Shown here: positions 15,901-25,343 of the stretch, piece by piece
Numbering within the stretch: position 1 is the first letter of the stretch
Layout: each line of letters opens with the position of its first letter
Source: JAYRGC01 sp041908065
Lineage (GTDB): Bacteria; Pseudomonadota; Alphaproteobacteria; UBA9219
DNA length: 64,000 nucleotides
Reading direction: 5' to 3'
Assembly (NCBI GenBank): GCA_041908065.1
Contig: JAYRGC010000009.1
Span: 4,334 to 68,333, forward strand
Notes under the pieces: generated by a model
Databases searched by the model: none
What the model was told of the DNA's origin: nothing
What the model saw: only the letters and a program-made list of their open reading frames with translations
Translations under genes and position numbers: made by a program

Positions 15901-18900
15901 TCACCCCAACAGCCATTGCAGATCTTCTTTGGTGAGGGCGGTGGAGTTCGATTTTCCGTCGCCGCCGAAGATGGCTTGCGCCAGCTCGGCTTTGCGGGAT
16001 TGCAGCTCCAATATGCGCTCCTCCACCGTTCCTTCGGCGATCAGCTTGTAGACGAACACGGGTTTGTCCTGTCCGATGCGGTGGGCGCGGTCGGTGGCTT
16101 GGTTTTCCACGGCGGGATTCCACCACGGATCGAAGTGGATTACCGTGTCCGCCGCCGTAAGGTTCAATCCCACTCCTCCGGCCTTCAGGCTGATGAGGAA
16201 CAAGGGGACTTTGCCGCTTTGAAACTCGGTTATCGGAGTGCGGCGATCTTTGGTCGTTCCGCGCAGCTCGACGTACGCGATGTCGGTTTTGGCCAGTTCC
16301 TTCTTGATGAGATCCAACATGCTGGTGAACTGCGAAAACAGCAGGATACGCCGTCCTTCCTCTATCAGAGTCGGGAGCATCTCCATCAGCTCGGCGAGTT
16401 TCGCGCTGGATTTCACGCCGCTGGCCGCCTTCATCTTGACCAAACGAGGGTCGCAGCACACCTGACGCAGCTTTAACAGCGCGTCGAGGATCACGATGCG
16501 GCTGCGGTTGAAGCCTTTGTTGGAGATTTCTTCCAGAACCTTTTCGTTCATGGCGTGGCGCACGGTTTCGTACAAGTCGCGCTGGTCGTCCGGCAAGGCC
16601 ACGCGCCGAACCATGTCGGTGCGCGGAGGAAGTTCCGTCGCCACGTTGCTTTTCAGGCGGCGCAGGACGAAAGGTTTCAGGCGGCGCGCCAGAAGATCCT
16701 TGCGGTCCGCGTCGCCGCGCTTTTCTATCGGAGTCCGGTAACGCTTCGTGAATTCGGCGTGGCTGCCCAAAATCCCGGGCATCAGGAAGGAGAAAAGCGA
16801 CCACGCTTCGCCCAGATGGTTTTCCACCGGAGTTCCGCTGAGGCATAGCCGCTGCTGCGCCTCCAAACGGCATACGGCTTGGGTGGTCTTGGCCGCCGCG
16901 TTCTTTATGGCTTGCGCCTCGTCCAATATCGCCAGCCCCCATTTTTGTCGGCAGAGCGTTTCTATATCGCGTCCGACGAGGGGATAGGTGGTTATGACCA
17001 GATCCGCTTTCTTAATTTCTTCGAAACGCGCGGAGCGGTCGCTTCCATGTAAAGAAAGAACTTTAAGATCGGGAGCGAACCGTTGGGATTCGCTTATCCA
17101 ATTGCCGACAAGGCTGGTGGGCATGACGACCAGATTTGGCAACTTAAACCTGCCGCTTTGCTTTACCGAAAGCAGATAGGCGAGGGCTTGCACCGTTTTG
17201 CCCAGCCCCATGTCGTCGGCCAAAACTCCGCCCAATCCGAAACCGCCGAGGAAATGCAGCCAATCGTATCCTTGTTTTTGATATGGCCTAAGCTCGGCGT
17301 TCAAACTGTCCGGCAGAGGGACGGCGGGTATTCCGGCGAAGTCGCCGAGTTTCTCCACCAGCCGGCGCAGCTTGGCCTCTCCGGTCCAGCGATGGCGGGT
17401 GATGGCGTCGAGCCGCAGCACGGCGGAAGCCATATCCAGCGGCACGTTTATTTTGCCGTCCTTGTCCACCGCGTCGTTTTCGAACAACTCGAACAGGGTT
17501 TTCAGGATAGCTCGCATCCGCTCCGAGGGCAGGGCTATCAGGCTGCCGTCCGGCAGAGGCGCGTAGCACTTTTTTCCGGCGGTGAGGCGGTCGATTTCTT
17601 CCGTCGTTCCCACTTGGCGCAGCATGGCCACCAGAAGCGGCAAAAGAGGCACGCGCTTGCCGTCGATCTGGATGCCGAGATCCAGCGCGAACCACCAGTC
17701 TCCGCCGGCGCCTTGTTCGAGCGAGGCGTCGATGTCGTCGTTGTCGGGCGTGGCGATGCGGAGATCGACGGTTTCCAATCCCAGAATCCGGAATCCCCGT
17801 TCTTTCAAGAAAGGCGCGGTTTCGTGGACGAATTCCGGCCAGAACCACGGCGAAAAGCCATCGCCGTCGGGATTGAAGGATATGGCGTCGTTTAAAACGG
17901 AGACGGCTTCGTATTCGGCGGCGGAGTTGCGCTCCATCAGCACCATTTCGTCGCCTTTTTTCACCGCGTAGCGCGACGACGGCGCGGAGTCCACGATGTG
18001 GCCTTCGTAATCGAACGACAGGGAAGCTATGATCGCGGAGTCCGGCGCAGGCGTGTGTTTGCTTAGGATCAAGATCGGAGTGGGGGCTGTTTTCGGATCC
18101 TTGCCGGTTTTGGCGGCCATCCGCACTTTCTCCGGCAAGGGCAACGCCGCGCCTGAGATCATCTTGCGGGCAATGGCGGCGTCTTGCAGGGAAATAACCG
18201 GAGCGTTCAGGAACATGGCTATTTTGTCCGCCGAGGCCGAGCAGCGCAGCGGCCCCATTTCCATGGTTTTGGGATCTAAATACCACGGGCTGTCGCAAAG
18301 AAAGGGGATGAGATTGTCGCGGCGGGGAACCAGAGAGGGGATTTGGGAACCGTCGTCCCTTACCGTCCACCGGAGTTCCGCCGGCACTTCTTCGCCCATT
18401 CGCAATGGTCCGGACATGGAGGAGCGCAAATACGCCCGCCCGCTGGAGATCACGCGCCGCATGAACAGGTCTATAAGTTCGGGATCGTTGGGTGGAATCC
18501 ATTCGTCGTTGTTGAGATAATTCATGTGACGAAGATTGGAAAACGCCGCCATTTTTACGATCGTCTTGTCTTCGGGCAGGAGCGGGCTGTTGTAGTAGTC
18601 GGAGTTGGCCGCGAGTTTGGAAAACCCTTGTTCCTGCGGCTTGCCGAGCCTGCCGTCTTTCAATACTCCGGCCATCGCCGCCTTGACGCGAAGTGCGTTG
18701 CGGGGAGAAGGATTGGCCTCGCCTATCAGATAGACGACAACTCTGGAAGGCTGCGCCGCCGCTTTGGTTTCTTTCGCCTGTACGGAATCCAGCCACGCCC
18801 TCAATTGCCAGTTGGCTTGCTGGCGTTCTCGGCGCGCGTCCGCCGATAATCCGCTTTCCCCGTTGCGGGCTATGTTGCGGATGTTTTCACGGCGGCGGTT

Positions 18901-19200
18901 GTCTTCGGAAATCGCCTCCAAAAGAGCGGCGACGGCGTGCTTGCACCAATGGCGAACCGGACAGGTGCATTCGGACGAAAAAGCCGCTCGCGTCTTTCCC
19001 TGCGGTGTTCGGTTCGCGCTTATTTTCACCGAGACCTCGTAGGGAACGGAAGCTCTTCCGTTCACCAAGGCGGCGACAGTGGAACGGTCGGGGCTGATCT
19101 CCAGACGGGTCACAGCCCGCGAGCTGTGATAACCCTTGCCGCGATTGAAAACGGTATCGCCGAAGGATTGCCGCACATCGCTTTCCGTGAAATCCAACAT
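15901..19200 (-). CDS. SWIM zinc-finger SNF2-family helicase
   Basis: 1099 residues from the ATG at 19200 (protein MLDFTESDVRQSFG). An upstream extension to 19299 lacks family similarity. The N-terminal SWIM zinc finger reads CTCPVRHWCKHAVA. The C-terminal half is a complete SNF2 motor: DDMGLGKTVQALAYLL (Walker A), LDEAQAIKN (DEAQ box), LSGTPVENHLGEAWSLFSF, then the HELICc half with LLFSQFTSML, SLKAGGVGLNLTAAD and DRAHRIGQ. It is a DNA-dependent ATPase of the HepA/RapA-like class; its target is unknown. It sits alone between repeats. Confidence 0.93.
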   Translation of the reverse strand: MLDFTESDVRQSFGDTVFNRGKGYHSSRAVTRLEISPDRSTVAALVNGRASVPYEVSVKISANRTPQGKTRAAFSSECTCPVRHWCKHAVAALLEAISEDNRRRENIRNIARNGESGLSADARRERQQANWQLRAWLDSVQAKETKAAAQPSRVVVYLIGEANPSPRNALRVKAAMAGVLKDGRLGKPQEQGFSKLAANSDYYNSPLLPEDKTIVKMAAFSNLRHMNYLNNDEWIPPNDPELIDLFMRRVISSGRAYLRSSMSGPLRMGEEVPAELRWTVRDDGSQIPSLVPRRDNLIPFLCDSPWYLDPKTMEMGPLRCSASADKIAMFLNAPVISLQDAAIARKMISGAALPLPEKVRMAAKTGKDPKTAPTPILILSKHTPAPDSAIIASLSFDYEGHIVDSAPSSRYAVKKGDEMVLMERNSAAEYEAVSVLNDAISFNPDGDGFSPWFWPEFVHETAPFLKERGFRILGLETVDLRIATPDNDDIDASLEQGAGGDWWFALDLGIQIDGKRVPLLPLLVAMLRQVGTTEEIDRLTAGKKCYAPLPDGSLIALPSERMRAILKTLFELFENDAVDKDGKINVPLDMASAVLRLDAITRHRWTGEAKLRRLVEKLGDFAGIPAVPLPDSLNAELRPYQKQGYDWLHFLGGFGLGGVLADDMGLGKTVQALAYLLSVKQSGRFKLPNLVVMPTSLVGNWISESQRFAPDLKVLSLHGSDRSARFEEIKKADLVITTYPLVGRDIETLCRQKWGLAILDEAQAIKNAAAKTTQAVCRLEAQQRLCLSGTPVENHLGEAWSLFSFLMPGILGSHAEFTKRYRTPIEKRGDADRKDLLARRLKPFVLRRLKSNVATELPPRTDMVRRVALPDDQRDLYETVRHAMNEKVLEEISNKGFNRSRIVILDALLKLRQVCCDPRLVKMKAASGVKSSAKLAELMEMLPTLIEEGRRILLFSQFTSMLDLIKKELAKTDIAYVELRGTTKDRRTPITEFQSGKVPLFLISLKAGGVGLNLTAADTVIHFDPWWNPAVENQATDRAHRIGQDKPVFVYKLIAEGTVEERILELQSRKAELAQAIFGGDGKSNSTALTKEDLQWLLG

Positions 19201-19519
19201 CGCCAACGTCCTATGGTAAATCGGTTTTTTAGCAGCCGGACAGTGTAACAGCCTCGGCGGTCGCGCGGTAGTCCGGTAAAACTTTAACAACACTTGCAAA
19301 TTCTTCGCCTATGGCGGAGCGAATAATGGCAGTTATACATAACGCTGTTCCAAAAGTAGAATCTCTGTAACAAAGTCCTTGATTAAACCGTTTTTAGCGA
19401 TTTTTCAGCAATCTCCCACAGTTGGCTGGGGTTTATATTGGATGGGTTATTTAACAACTGCAGGGGCTTGGTGGTGAAAATTAACCCTATGTTATCAGGT
19501 TAAAAGCCAATATATCCCC
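19201..19519. other. Divergent intergenic region, AT-rich
   Basis: 319 bases between the divergent helicase and histidine kinase genes. It is clearly more AT-rich than the surroundings, especially 19330-19500, as expected for two promoters. No repeat copy and no gene is visible here. Confidence 0.4.
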
Positions 19520-20989
19520 ATGACAAACACGTTGCCTCCGGAAATGGCGCGGGAAGCGACAGGCCGACGTCCGATCTGCCGCGACGTCGTGAAGGGATTC
19601 TTCGCGCTTGCGGCGACGATGGGCGTTTTCGCGGCTTTACTGCAAGTTTATTTGATCAAGTGGGGAGTGGCCGACGCGGTCAAGCCCGCCCTGCCTTACG
19701 TCGTGCTTGGCGTGGGGGCCAGCCTGATTTTCGTTCTGGTGGTGCATTTCGTCACCAGCCGCTCCCGCGAGCGCGAGGCGGTGGCTTTGGCGGCTTCGTT
19801 AAGCGCGATAAACGACGAGCTGAACCAAAAAGTCGCCGACATCGAGCGCATGGCCGTGGCTTTGGGCGAGAGCGAGCGCAAATACCGCGCCGTGTTCGAA
19901 AACATCGGCGTCGGCATATTGCAGATGGACGACGAGGGGAGGGTTTTGGACGGCAATCTCGCCTCGATGGAAATGCTGGGGTACGAAGACCATCTCGAGA
20001 TGATGCGGGAACTGTCCGGTGCGAACGCCTTGAAACTTTTCGCCGACGATAAAAGACGAAAGGAGTGGATGGAGGGGGTTAAGGTTTCCGATCTGCGCGA
20101 TTTCGAAGCTAAAATATGCGGAAAGAACGGACGCTTGGTTTGGGTAAACATGAGCGGACACGCGCTGCGCCGCTCGGACGGCTCCATATCCTACGTCGAA
20201 TGCGCCCTGCACGACGTGACGGAGCGCAGCGCGGCCTTGGAGGCCATGAAGATAGCCAAGGAACAGGCGGATTTGGCCAGCCGCAGCAAATCGGAGTTTT
20301 TGGCCAGCATCAGCCACGAATTGAGGACTCCGCTGAACGCGATTATAGGGTTCTCGGAAATCATAATGAACCAATTGTTCGGTCCGGTGGGGAAACCGCA
20401 ATATGTCGAATACGCGCGCGACATACACGATGGGGGAGAGCTGCTTTTGTCGTTGATAAACGACATTCTCGATATGGCCAAGGTGGAGGCCGGCAAACGC
20501 CAGCTTTCGGAAAGCGTCGTCAATATGGATCGCTTGCTGCAATCGGTCGTGCGTCTGATGTCGGTGCGCGCCAAAAGCGGAAAGCTGAGGCTGACGGCAA
20601 AGGTTCCCCGCGATTTGCCGTTCATGCGGGGCGAGGAACGGGCATTGAAGCAGGTGCTGACCAATCTTCTCGCCAACGCCATCAAGTTCACCCCCGAGGG
20701 AGGCGAAATAACCATGGCGGCTTCGGTTTCCCCCGCAGGCAAGATGGTTTTGCAGGTCAAGGACACGGGGGTCGGCATTTCCGCCGAAGACATACCTACG
20801 GCGTTGGCTCCGTTCGGGCAGATCGAAAACTCCCTAAGCGGCAAAAGCCAAGGCACCGGATTGGGATTGCCTCTCACTAAGGCTTTGATCGAGCTGCACG
20901 GCGGAGATATGCGGCTGGAAAGCGTGGTGGGGAAGGGGACGTCCATAACGATAGAGTTTCCTTCCGAGCGCACCATCGCTTCGGCTTGA
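19520..20989 (+). CDS. Membrane PAS-domain sensor histidine kinase
   Basis: 489 residues. Two N-terminal membrane helices (about 29-51 and 57-77) are followed by a short coiled coil and one PAS domain (SERKYRAVFENIGVGILQMDDEGRV onward). HisKA has FLASISHELRTPLNAIIGFSE and HATPase_c has NLLANAIKFTPEGG, DTGVGIS and GTGLGLPL. The periplasmic loop is very short, so sensing is probably by PAS or the membrane. No receiver domain and no adjacent response regulator, so an orphan kinase. A similar PleC/DivJ-type architecture is common in alphaproteobacteria, but I cannot assign it to either. Confidence 0.93.
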   Translation: MTNTLPPEMAREATGRRPICRDVVKGFFALAATMGVFAALLQVYLIKWGVADAVKPALPYVVLGVGASLIFVLVVHFVTSRSREREAVALAASLSAINDELNQKVADIERMAVALGESERKYRAVFENIGVGILQMDDEGRVLDGNLASMEMLGYEDHLEMMRELSGANALKLFADDKRRKEWMEGVKVSDLRDFEAKICGKNGRLVWVNMSGHALRRSDGSISYVECALHDVTERSAALEAMKIAKEQADLASRSKSEFLASISHELRTPLNAIIGFSEIIMNQLFGPVGKPQYVEYARDIHDGGELLLSLINDILDMAKVEAGKRQLSESVVNMDRLLQSVVRLMSVRAKSGKLRLTAKVPRDLPFMRGEERALKQVLTNLLANAIKFTPEGGEITMAASVSPAGKMVLQVKDTGVGISAEDIPTALAPFGQIENSLSGKSQGTGLGLPLTKALIELHGGDMRLESVVGKGTSITIEFPSERTIASA

Positions 20990-21046
20990 GACGGCGCATC
21001 CATGGGGCTTTTGGCGTAAAACGCCGAAAACGTGTACAATGCCGGA

Positions 21047-22741
21047 ATGGATGTCTATCCGACCAACATAGTGCAGGGGGCTGCCACTTCGTCTTCTCCC
21101 GGGTATGTCCCCGAGGAGGCGGCGTTGGTTTCCGCTTCCATAAAAGAGTTTCCGGCGCGGTTGGAGAATTTGTCCCGCCAGCTGCATTTGAACGGAGTTG
21201 TGGTTGAACTGGCCGGTTCCAAATCTGCCTTCATATTAAAAACCGCTGCCGGAGATTTGAGGTTAGAGCTGTCTCAGCCCTCAAGCGCGATAGCAGGACA
21301 GTTGGTGGATTTATTGCCTTTTTTGGCGCAAAACCAGAGGCCTTTGGGCGTGGTGATACAGCCCGGCAATCCCCCTTCGCAGGCGTTGGTGCTGTTGCCG
21401 CAATCGTTGGCGGCTCAGGCGACTGTTTCCGGCAATACATCCATAAGCGGCAATTCTTTCGCGGGCGGGGCGGGAAGCGCAGTGGGCGCGGTTTCGGCGT
21501 CTTCGGCGGCGGCATCCGCCGCCGGAGCAGTAGCTGCCGGCAGCGTAATCACGGTCACGATTTTGCCCGAAGCATCGGTCAAACCCGCTGGTTCATTTAT
21601 CGGCGCGCCTTCGCCGTCCTTGCCGCCCAATCTGGCAGTTTCGTCTTATGCCAACGCCGCGACAAGCGGAGCGGCTATGGGAACGCCATCGCCATCATCA
21701 TCGCCGCCGCCGCTTACCGCAGCTGCTGCCTTTTTACCGCATTCTCAGGCCGGTTCGCCGCAGGCGCAATCGCCGGAAGCAAGCGCGATAAAGGCGGCGT
21801 TTAAGCCCGGATCCGAAATCGCTATGCGCGTTGTCGCTTGGGCGTTGCCGGATGCCGGCCTGCAAATCCCATCGGACTCCGCAGCCTTGGCCGCAGGCAA
21901 GCTGGAAGCGGCGGTGGCGAGCCGCGTCGGCGGCGGCCAGTCGATTCTGGACGCCGGAGGATTGGCGTTGTTGGTGAGGCAAGACATCGGGTTGCCTTTG
22001 GGAAGCAAGATGCTGTTGATGCCGCTTTCGCCGGACGAAATATCGGCGCGCGAGGGCGTCGCCGGACAAGTCGAATCCGAGGCCGAAGCGATGCAACAGA
22101 TAATCGCCGAGCTGCGCCGCGCCGATCCGCAGTTGGCGCAATCCTTCATGCAGTCGCGAATGCCGCAGCCCAACGCTTCGCTTCCTTCCGCGCTTTTGTT
22201 CATGCTGGGAGCCTTGCGGCAGGGAGACGTGGCGGGATGGCTGGGCGAGGGCGTGGTGTCGCGTTTGGAACGTTCCGGCAAGCGGTCGCTGATCGAGAAG
22301 CTGGAAGCCCAAATGAAATCGGCTTCGGGCGAGGCGCGAGACGGGGCGGTAGGAGAGTGGAGATCCTATCCCGTGCCCCTATACGATAACGGACAGTTCC
22401 AGATATTGAGCTTGCACGTCCACGGCGACGGCAAACGGGGAAGCGGCGACGAAGAAGGCGCAGGCGGAGCGCGCGAGAAGCGCACGCGGTTTTTGATAGA
22501 TCTGCAAATGACGCGATTGGGGGCGATGCAGATAGACGGTTTGTCCCAAGGCAAACGGTTGAACATAGTGGTGCGGAGCGAAAGTTCGTTGCCGGAGGGA
22601 TTGCCGGAGGAACTTTCTTCGGCTTGCGCCGAAACCCTTTCAGCCGCCGGAATTTCAGGGGGGATAACTTTTCAGACAGGCCGCCAGCATTGGATGAAGC
22701 TGCGTCCAGTTGAAGGCGGGCACGCGGGGATAGTGACCTGA
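21047..22741 (+). CDS. FliK-like protein (putative flagellar hook-length control domain)
   Basis: About 564 residues. The N-terminal part (to about 130) is ordered, 130-250 is Ala/Ser/Pro-rich low complexity, and the C-terminal third is ordered. The C-terminus (RFLIDLQMTRLGAMQIDGL, then LPEGLPEELSSACAETL) resembles the C-terminal domain of FliK proteins, and the ordered-disordered-ordered layout is also FliK-like. Starts at 21032 (GTG) or 21047 (ATG) are both possible; neither has a strong ribosome site. It is far from the flagellar genes at 35-38.7 kb. Assignment is tentative. Confidence 0.5.
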   Translation: MDVYPTNIVQGAATSSSPGYVPEEAALVSASIKEFPARLENLSRQLHLNGVVVELAGSKSAFILKTAAGDLRLELSQPSSAIAGQLVDLLPFLAQNQRPLGVVIQPGNPPSQALVLLPQSLAAQATVSGNTSISGNSFAGGAGSAVGAVSASSAAASAAGAVAAGSVITVTILPEASVKPAGSFIGAPSPSLPPNLAVSSYANAATSGAAMGTPSPSSSPPPLTAAAAFLPHSQAGSPQAQSPEASAIKAAFKPGSEIAMRVVAWALPDAGLQIPSDSAALAAGKLEAAVASRVGGGQSILDAGGLALLVRQDIGLPLGSKMLLMPLSPDEISAREGVAGQVESEAEAMQQIIAELRRADPQLAQSFMQSRMPQPNASLPSALLFMLGALRQGDVAGWLGEGVVSRLERSGKRSLIEKLEAQMKSASGEARDGAVGEWRSYPVPLYDNGQFQILSLHVHGDGKRGSGDEEGAGGAREKRTRFLIDLQMTRLGAMQIDGLSQGKRLNIVVRSESSLPEGLPEELSSACAETLSAAGISGGITFQTGRQHWMKLRPVEGGHAGIVT

Positions 22742-22744
22742 GGA

Positions 22745-22975
22745 TATTGGCTATTACCCAAAACCGGCGGGTAATTTAGAGCCAAAAATAGCGGTAAGCT
22801 CCGTCATTTGCGAGGCATACAGCCAAATCGATCGTCATTGCGAGCGTCGCCCTTGCGACGCGAAGCAATCCAGAACCACAGGCGCAACGGCTCTGGATTG
22901 CTTCGCCGCCAAGGGGCGGCTCGCAATGACGCCCGACCTTTGGACGTAGACCTCGCAATGACGATCCTTTTGGTC
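22745..22975. repeat. Repeat block with GTCATTGCGAG palindrome
   Basis: Starts with GGCTATTACCCAAAACCGGC, close to the family end, after the FliK-like gene. A degenerate GTCATTTGCGAG appears at 22803, then the full palindrome at 22833-22930 (inner arms GCGAAGCAATCCAG and CTGGATTGCTTCGC). An extra CTCGCAATGACG follows at about 22953. It fills the gap before smpB. Confidence 0.7.
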
Positions 22976-22997
22976 ATACATCTTGCATGTATTGGCA

Positions 22998-23489
22998 TTA
23001 CTCCTTTTCGCGGCGCAGGGCGCGGGATTTTTCGCGCTGCCAATCGCGCTCCTTGATGGAGGCGCGTTTGTCCGCCTTGTGTTTGCCTTTGGCCAGCCCC
23101 AGTTCGACTTTGGCCATGCCGCGCTTGTTGAAATAAATGCCCAGCGGAACCACAGTCATGCCTTGCCGCGCCACCGCTCCGGCCAGTTTGTTTATTTCTC
23201 TTCGATGCAGCAGCAACCTCCGCGGGCGGCGGGTTTCGTGTTGGAGATGCGCTCCGGCTTGCCCGTATTCGGGGATATAGGCGTTTAAAAGGAAAAATCC
23301 CCCGTCTTTGGCTCCGGCGAACGCCTCGCCGATGCTGGCCTGCCCCAGACGCAACGCCTTGACTTCCGTGCCAAACAGGGCGATTCCGGCCTCGAAGGTG
23401 TCGGTTATGAAGTATTCGAACCGAGCCTTGCGGTTCAACGCCACATAGCGTTGCTCGCGCAGGCGATCTTTTTTGTTGCTATCGCTCAT
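22998..23489 (-). CDS. smpB: SsrA-binding protein SmpB
   Basis: Binds tmRNA and delivers it to stalled ribosomes for trans-translation. 163 residues, the normal size. Family segments are NRKARFEYFITDTFEAGIAL, GTEVKALRLGQASIGEAF, NAYIPEY and the basic C-terminal tail KADKRASIKERDWQREKSRA. It is divergent from the zinc hydrolase gene with about 66 bases between starts. No tmRNA gene was recognised nearby. Confidence 0.97.
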   Translation of the reverse strand: MSDSNKKDRLREQRYVALNRKARFEYFITDTFEAGIALFGTEVKALRLGQASIGEAFAGAKDGGFFLLNAYIPEYGQAGAHLQHETRRPRRLLLHRREINKLAGAVARQGMTVVPLGIYFNKRGMAKVELGLAKGKHKADKRASIKERDWQREKSRALRREKE

Positions 23490-23555
23490 GGATTTCCAGA
23501 GTATCCCTTTATATATATCGGCTTTTTCGTCCAGCCCATAGGAGCCTTGCGCGGC

Positions 23556-24440
23556 ATGACGCCATACCGACCGCTAGAGCATATTTCCTTTTCGTCGCCG
23601 AATGAAGGGGCGAGATTGATAATAACCGGAGCCGTGCACGGCAACGAAGTCTGCGGGGCGAGGGCTATCGGCAGGTTCGTCGAGCTTATCAGGAGCGGCG
23701 CGGCGCGCATAGTCCGGGGAACGGCGACCTTCGTTCCGGTATGCAATCCCTTGGCCTATGAGCTAGGTGAGCGGTACGTCGAGCGCAACTTGAACCGGTG
23801 GCTGGTCAATTTTTCTGATCCGCAAAGGTATGAGGACAAAATCGGCAACATATTGCTGCGGCTTTTGGAATCTCACGACTCGCTTTTAGATCTGCATTCC
23901 AGCCCGCGCGGGCAGGAGCCTTATATTTTCGTGGGACCGGAAAATCGCGAGGAGCACGCTTTCGCGGCCTCGCTCGGCGTGCGCACGCTCGTGAACGGAT
24001 GGGAAGACATTTATCCCGATCAGGGCAACGAGGGCGTGGGAACCGAGCAGGTCATGCGCGCGGGCGGCAAAATCGCGGCGTTGATGGAATGCGGCGGCCA
24101 TGATGATCCGCGCTCCGAGGAAGTGGCGTTTACGGCCATAGCGTCGGCGTTGCGCCACTTTGGAATGTTGGATGACACGGCGGCGGTTTCGATTCCGACG
24201 AAGGAAGCGCAACGCTTGCTGACGGTCACCCATGTTTTTCGCCGTTCCGGCAAGGGCGGGAAAATGGCGAAGGAATGGACGGATTTTTCGCCCGCCCAAC
24301 GTGGCGAGCTTTTGGCCACGCAGGCGAACGGCGAACCGGTTGCGGCTCCTTACGACGGGTTGGTGGTGTTGCCGATGCCCAACGCCAAGGCCGGGGACGA
24401 GTGGCTGTATTTCGGTCGTGAAAGAAAATTGTCGGTTTAG
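23556..24440 (+). CDS. Succinylglutamate desuccinylase/aspartoacylase-family zinc hydrolase
   Basis: 294 residues from the ATG at 23556 with AGGAG 11 bases upstream. M14-like zinc site: TGAVHGNEVCGARA supplies His and Glu, and LLDLHSSPRG supplies the second His. ALMECGGHDD probably holds the catalytic Glu region. The family removes acyl or amino-acid groups from small substrates; the exact substrate cannot be read. A C-terminal beta domain (LLATQANGEPVAAPYDGLVVLPM) is typical of AstE/AspA relatives. It precedes recX by 8 bases. Confidence 0.88.
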   Translation: MTPYRPLEHISFSSPNEGARLIITGAVHGNEVCGARAIGRFVELIRSGAARIVRGTATFVPVCNPLAYELGERYVERNLNRWLVNFSDPQRYEDKIGNILLRLLESHDSLLDLHSSPRGQEPYIFVGPENREEHAFAASLGVRTLVNGWEDIYPDQGNEGVGTEQVMRAGGKIAALMECGGHDDPRSEEVAFTAIASALRHFGMLDDTAAVSIPTKEAQRLLTVTHVFRRSGKGGKMAKEWTDFSPAQRGELLATQANGEPVAAPYDGLVVLPMPNAKAGDEWLYFGRERKLSV

Positions 24441-24448
24441 AGCGTGAC

Positions 24449-25045
24449 ATGCGCGAAAGAAAGCGGGGTAGGGCGGCAGAGCGGGTTTTCAGGATGCCAA
24501 CTCCTGAAAGCCTAGATAACGCCGCCGCCGCATATTTGAGCCGTTTTGCCGCTTCCGAGGCTGGTTTGCGGCGGGTTTTGGAAAACCGCATTCGCCGCGC
24601 CGTGATCTTCAAGGGAAATGCCGACATAGACGAAACCGCGCTGGGCGTTTTGCGCGTGGCGATAGATAGGATCGTGGAAAAGCACGTTCGCATCGGCGCG
24701 GTGAACGACGCCGCCTTCGCCGAGATGAAAATAGCCTCGATGCGCCGCGGCGGCAAAAGTTCGCGCCGGATCATGGATAAATTGCGGGAAAAGGGCATAG
24801 ACCGGAAACTCGCCGCCAAGGCCATGGAGAGGCACGACGAAGACGACGCGCCGGAAGGCGGTTCGGAACTGGCGGCGGCGCGGACGTTCGCTCGTCGCCG
24901 CCGCTTGGGCGCGTGGCGAAAGGGCGAGGCCGCCGAAGGCGCGGCGCGCAAGGATTACGCGACGATGGCTCGCGCCGGATTTTCCCGCGACGTTATCAGG
25001 GAAATATTGGGAGGGACGTTGCGCGACGACGAGGAAATGGAATAG
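24449..25045 (+). CDS. recX: Regulatory protein RecX
   Basis: 198 residues, all-helical with the three RecX repeats visible: AAAYLSRFAASEAGLRRVLENRI, NDAAFAEMKIASMRRGGKSSRRIMDKLREKGI, and the last DYATMARAGFSRDVIREIL. RecX proteins bind RecA filaments and limit or modulate strand exchange and SOS induction. recA is not in the window, so it is unlinked here. The start is close behind the upstream hydrolase stop, suggesting cotranscription. Confidence 0.88.
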   Translation: MRERKRGRAAERVFRMPTPESLDNAAAAYLSRFAASEAGLRRVLENRIRRAVIFKGNADIDETALGVLRVAIDRIVEKHVRIGAVNDAAFAEMKIASMRRGGKSSRRIMDKLREKGIDRKLAAKAMERHDEDDAPEGGSELAAARTFARRRRLGAWRKGEAAEGAARKDYATMARAGFSRDVIREILGGTLRDDEEME

Positions 25046-25064
25046 CATCAGACCGGATTTGTCT

Positions 25065-25310
25065 GGCTCTTACGCAAAACGGGCGGGTATTATCTTCCAA
25101 AAAGGGCCGTCATGAGAGGTATACGGCTAAAGGTCGTCATTGCGAGCCGCCCCCTTTGGTTTGGACAGCGTTAAACGCTGTCGGGCGGCGAAGCAATCCA
25201 GTGCCGTTGTTCAATGACTCTGGATTGCTTCGCCGCCAAGGGGCGGCTCGCAATGACGCTCTCTTTTGGACGGTTGCTTCGCAATGACTCCACAGTTTTG
25301 CGTAAGAGCC
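25065..25310. repeat. Complete MITE-like element with 16-bp perfect terminal inverted repeats
   Basis: GGCTCTTACGCAAAAC at 25065-25080 is the exact inverse complement of 25295-25310. The 246-base element contains the palindrome at 25136-25257 with the GACAGCGTTAAACGCTGTC insert in its left arm. No target-site duplication is obvious (flanks ttgtct and aaaaaaa). It is the clearest intact member of the family here, and its right end lies 33 bases before the pepA start. Confidence 0.85.
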
Positions 25311-25343
25311 AAAAAAACTGGCAACATGAACAGGGAAAAAGCC

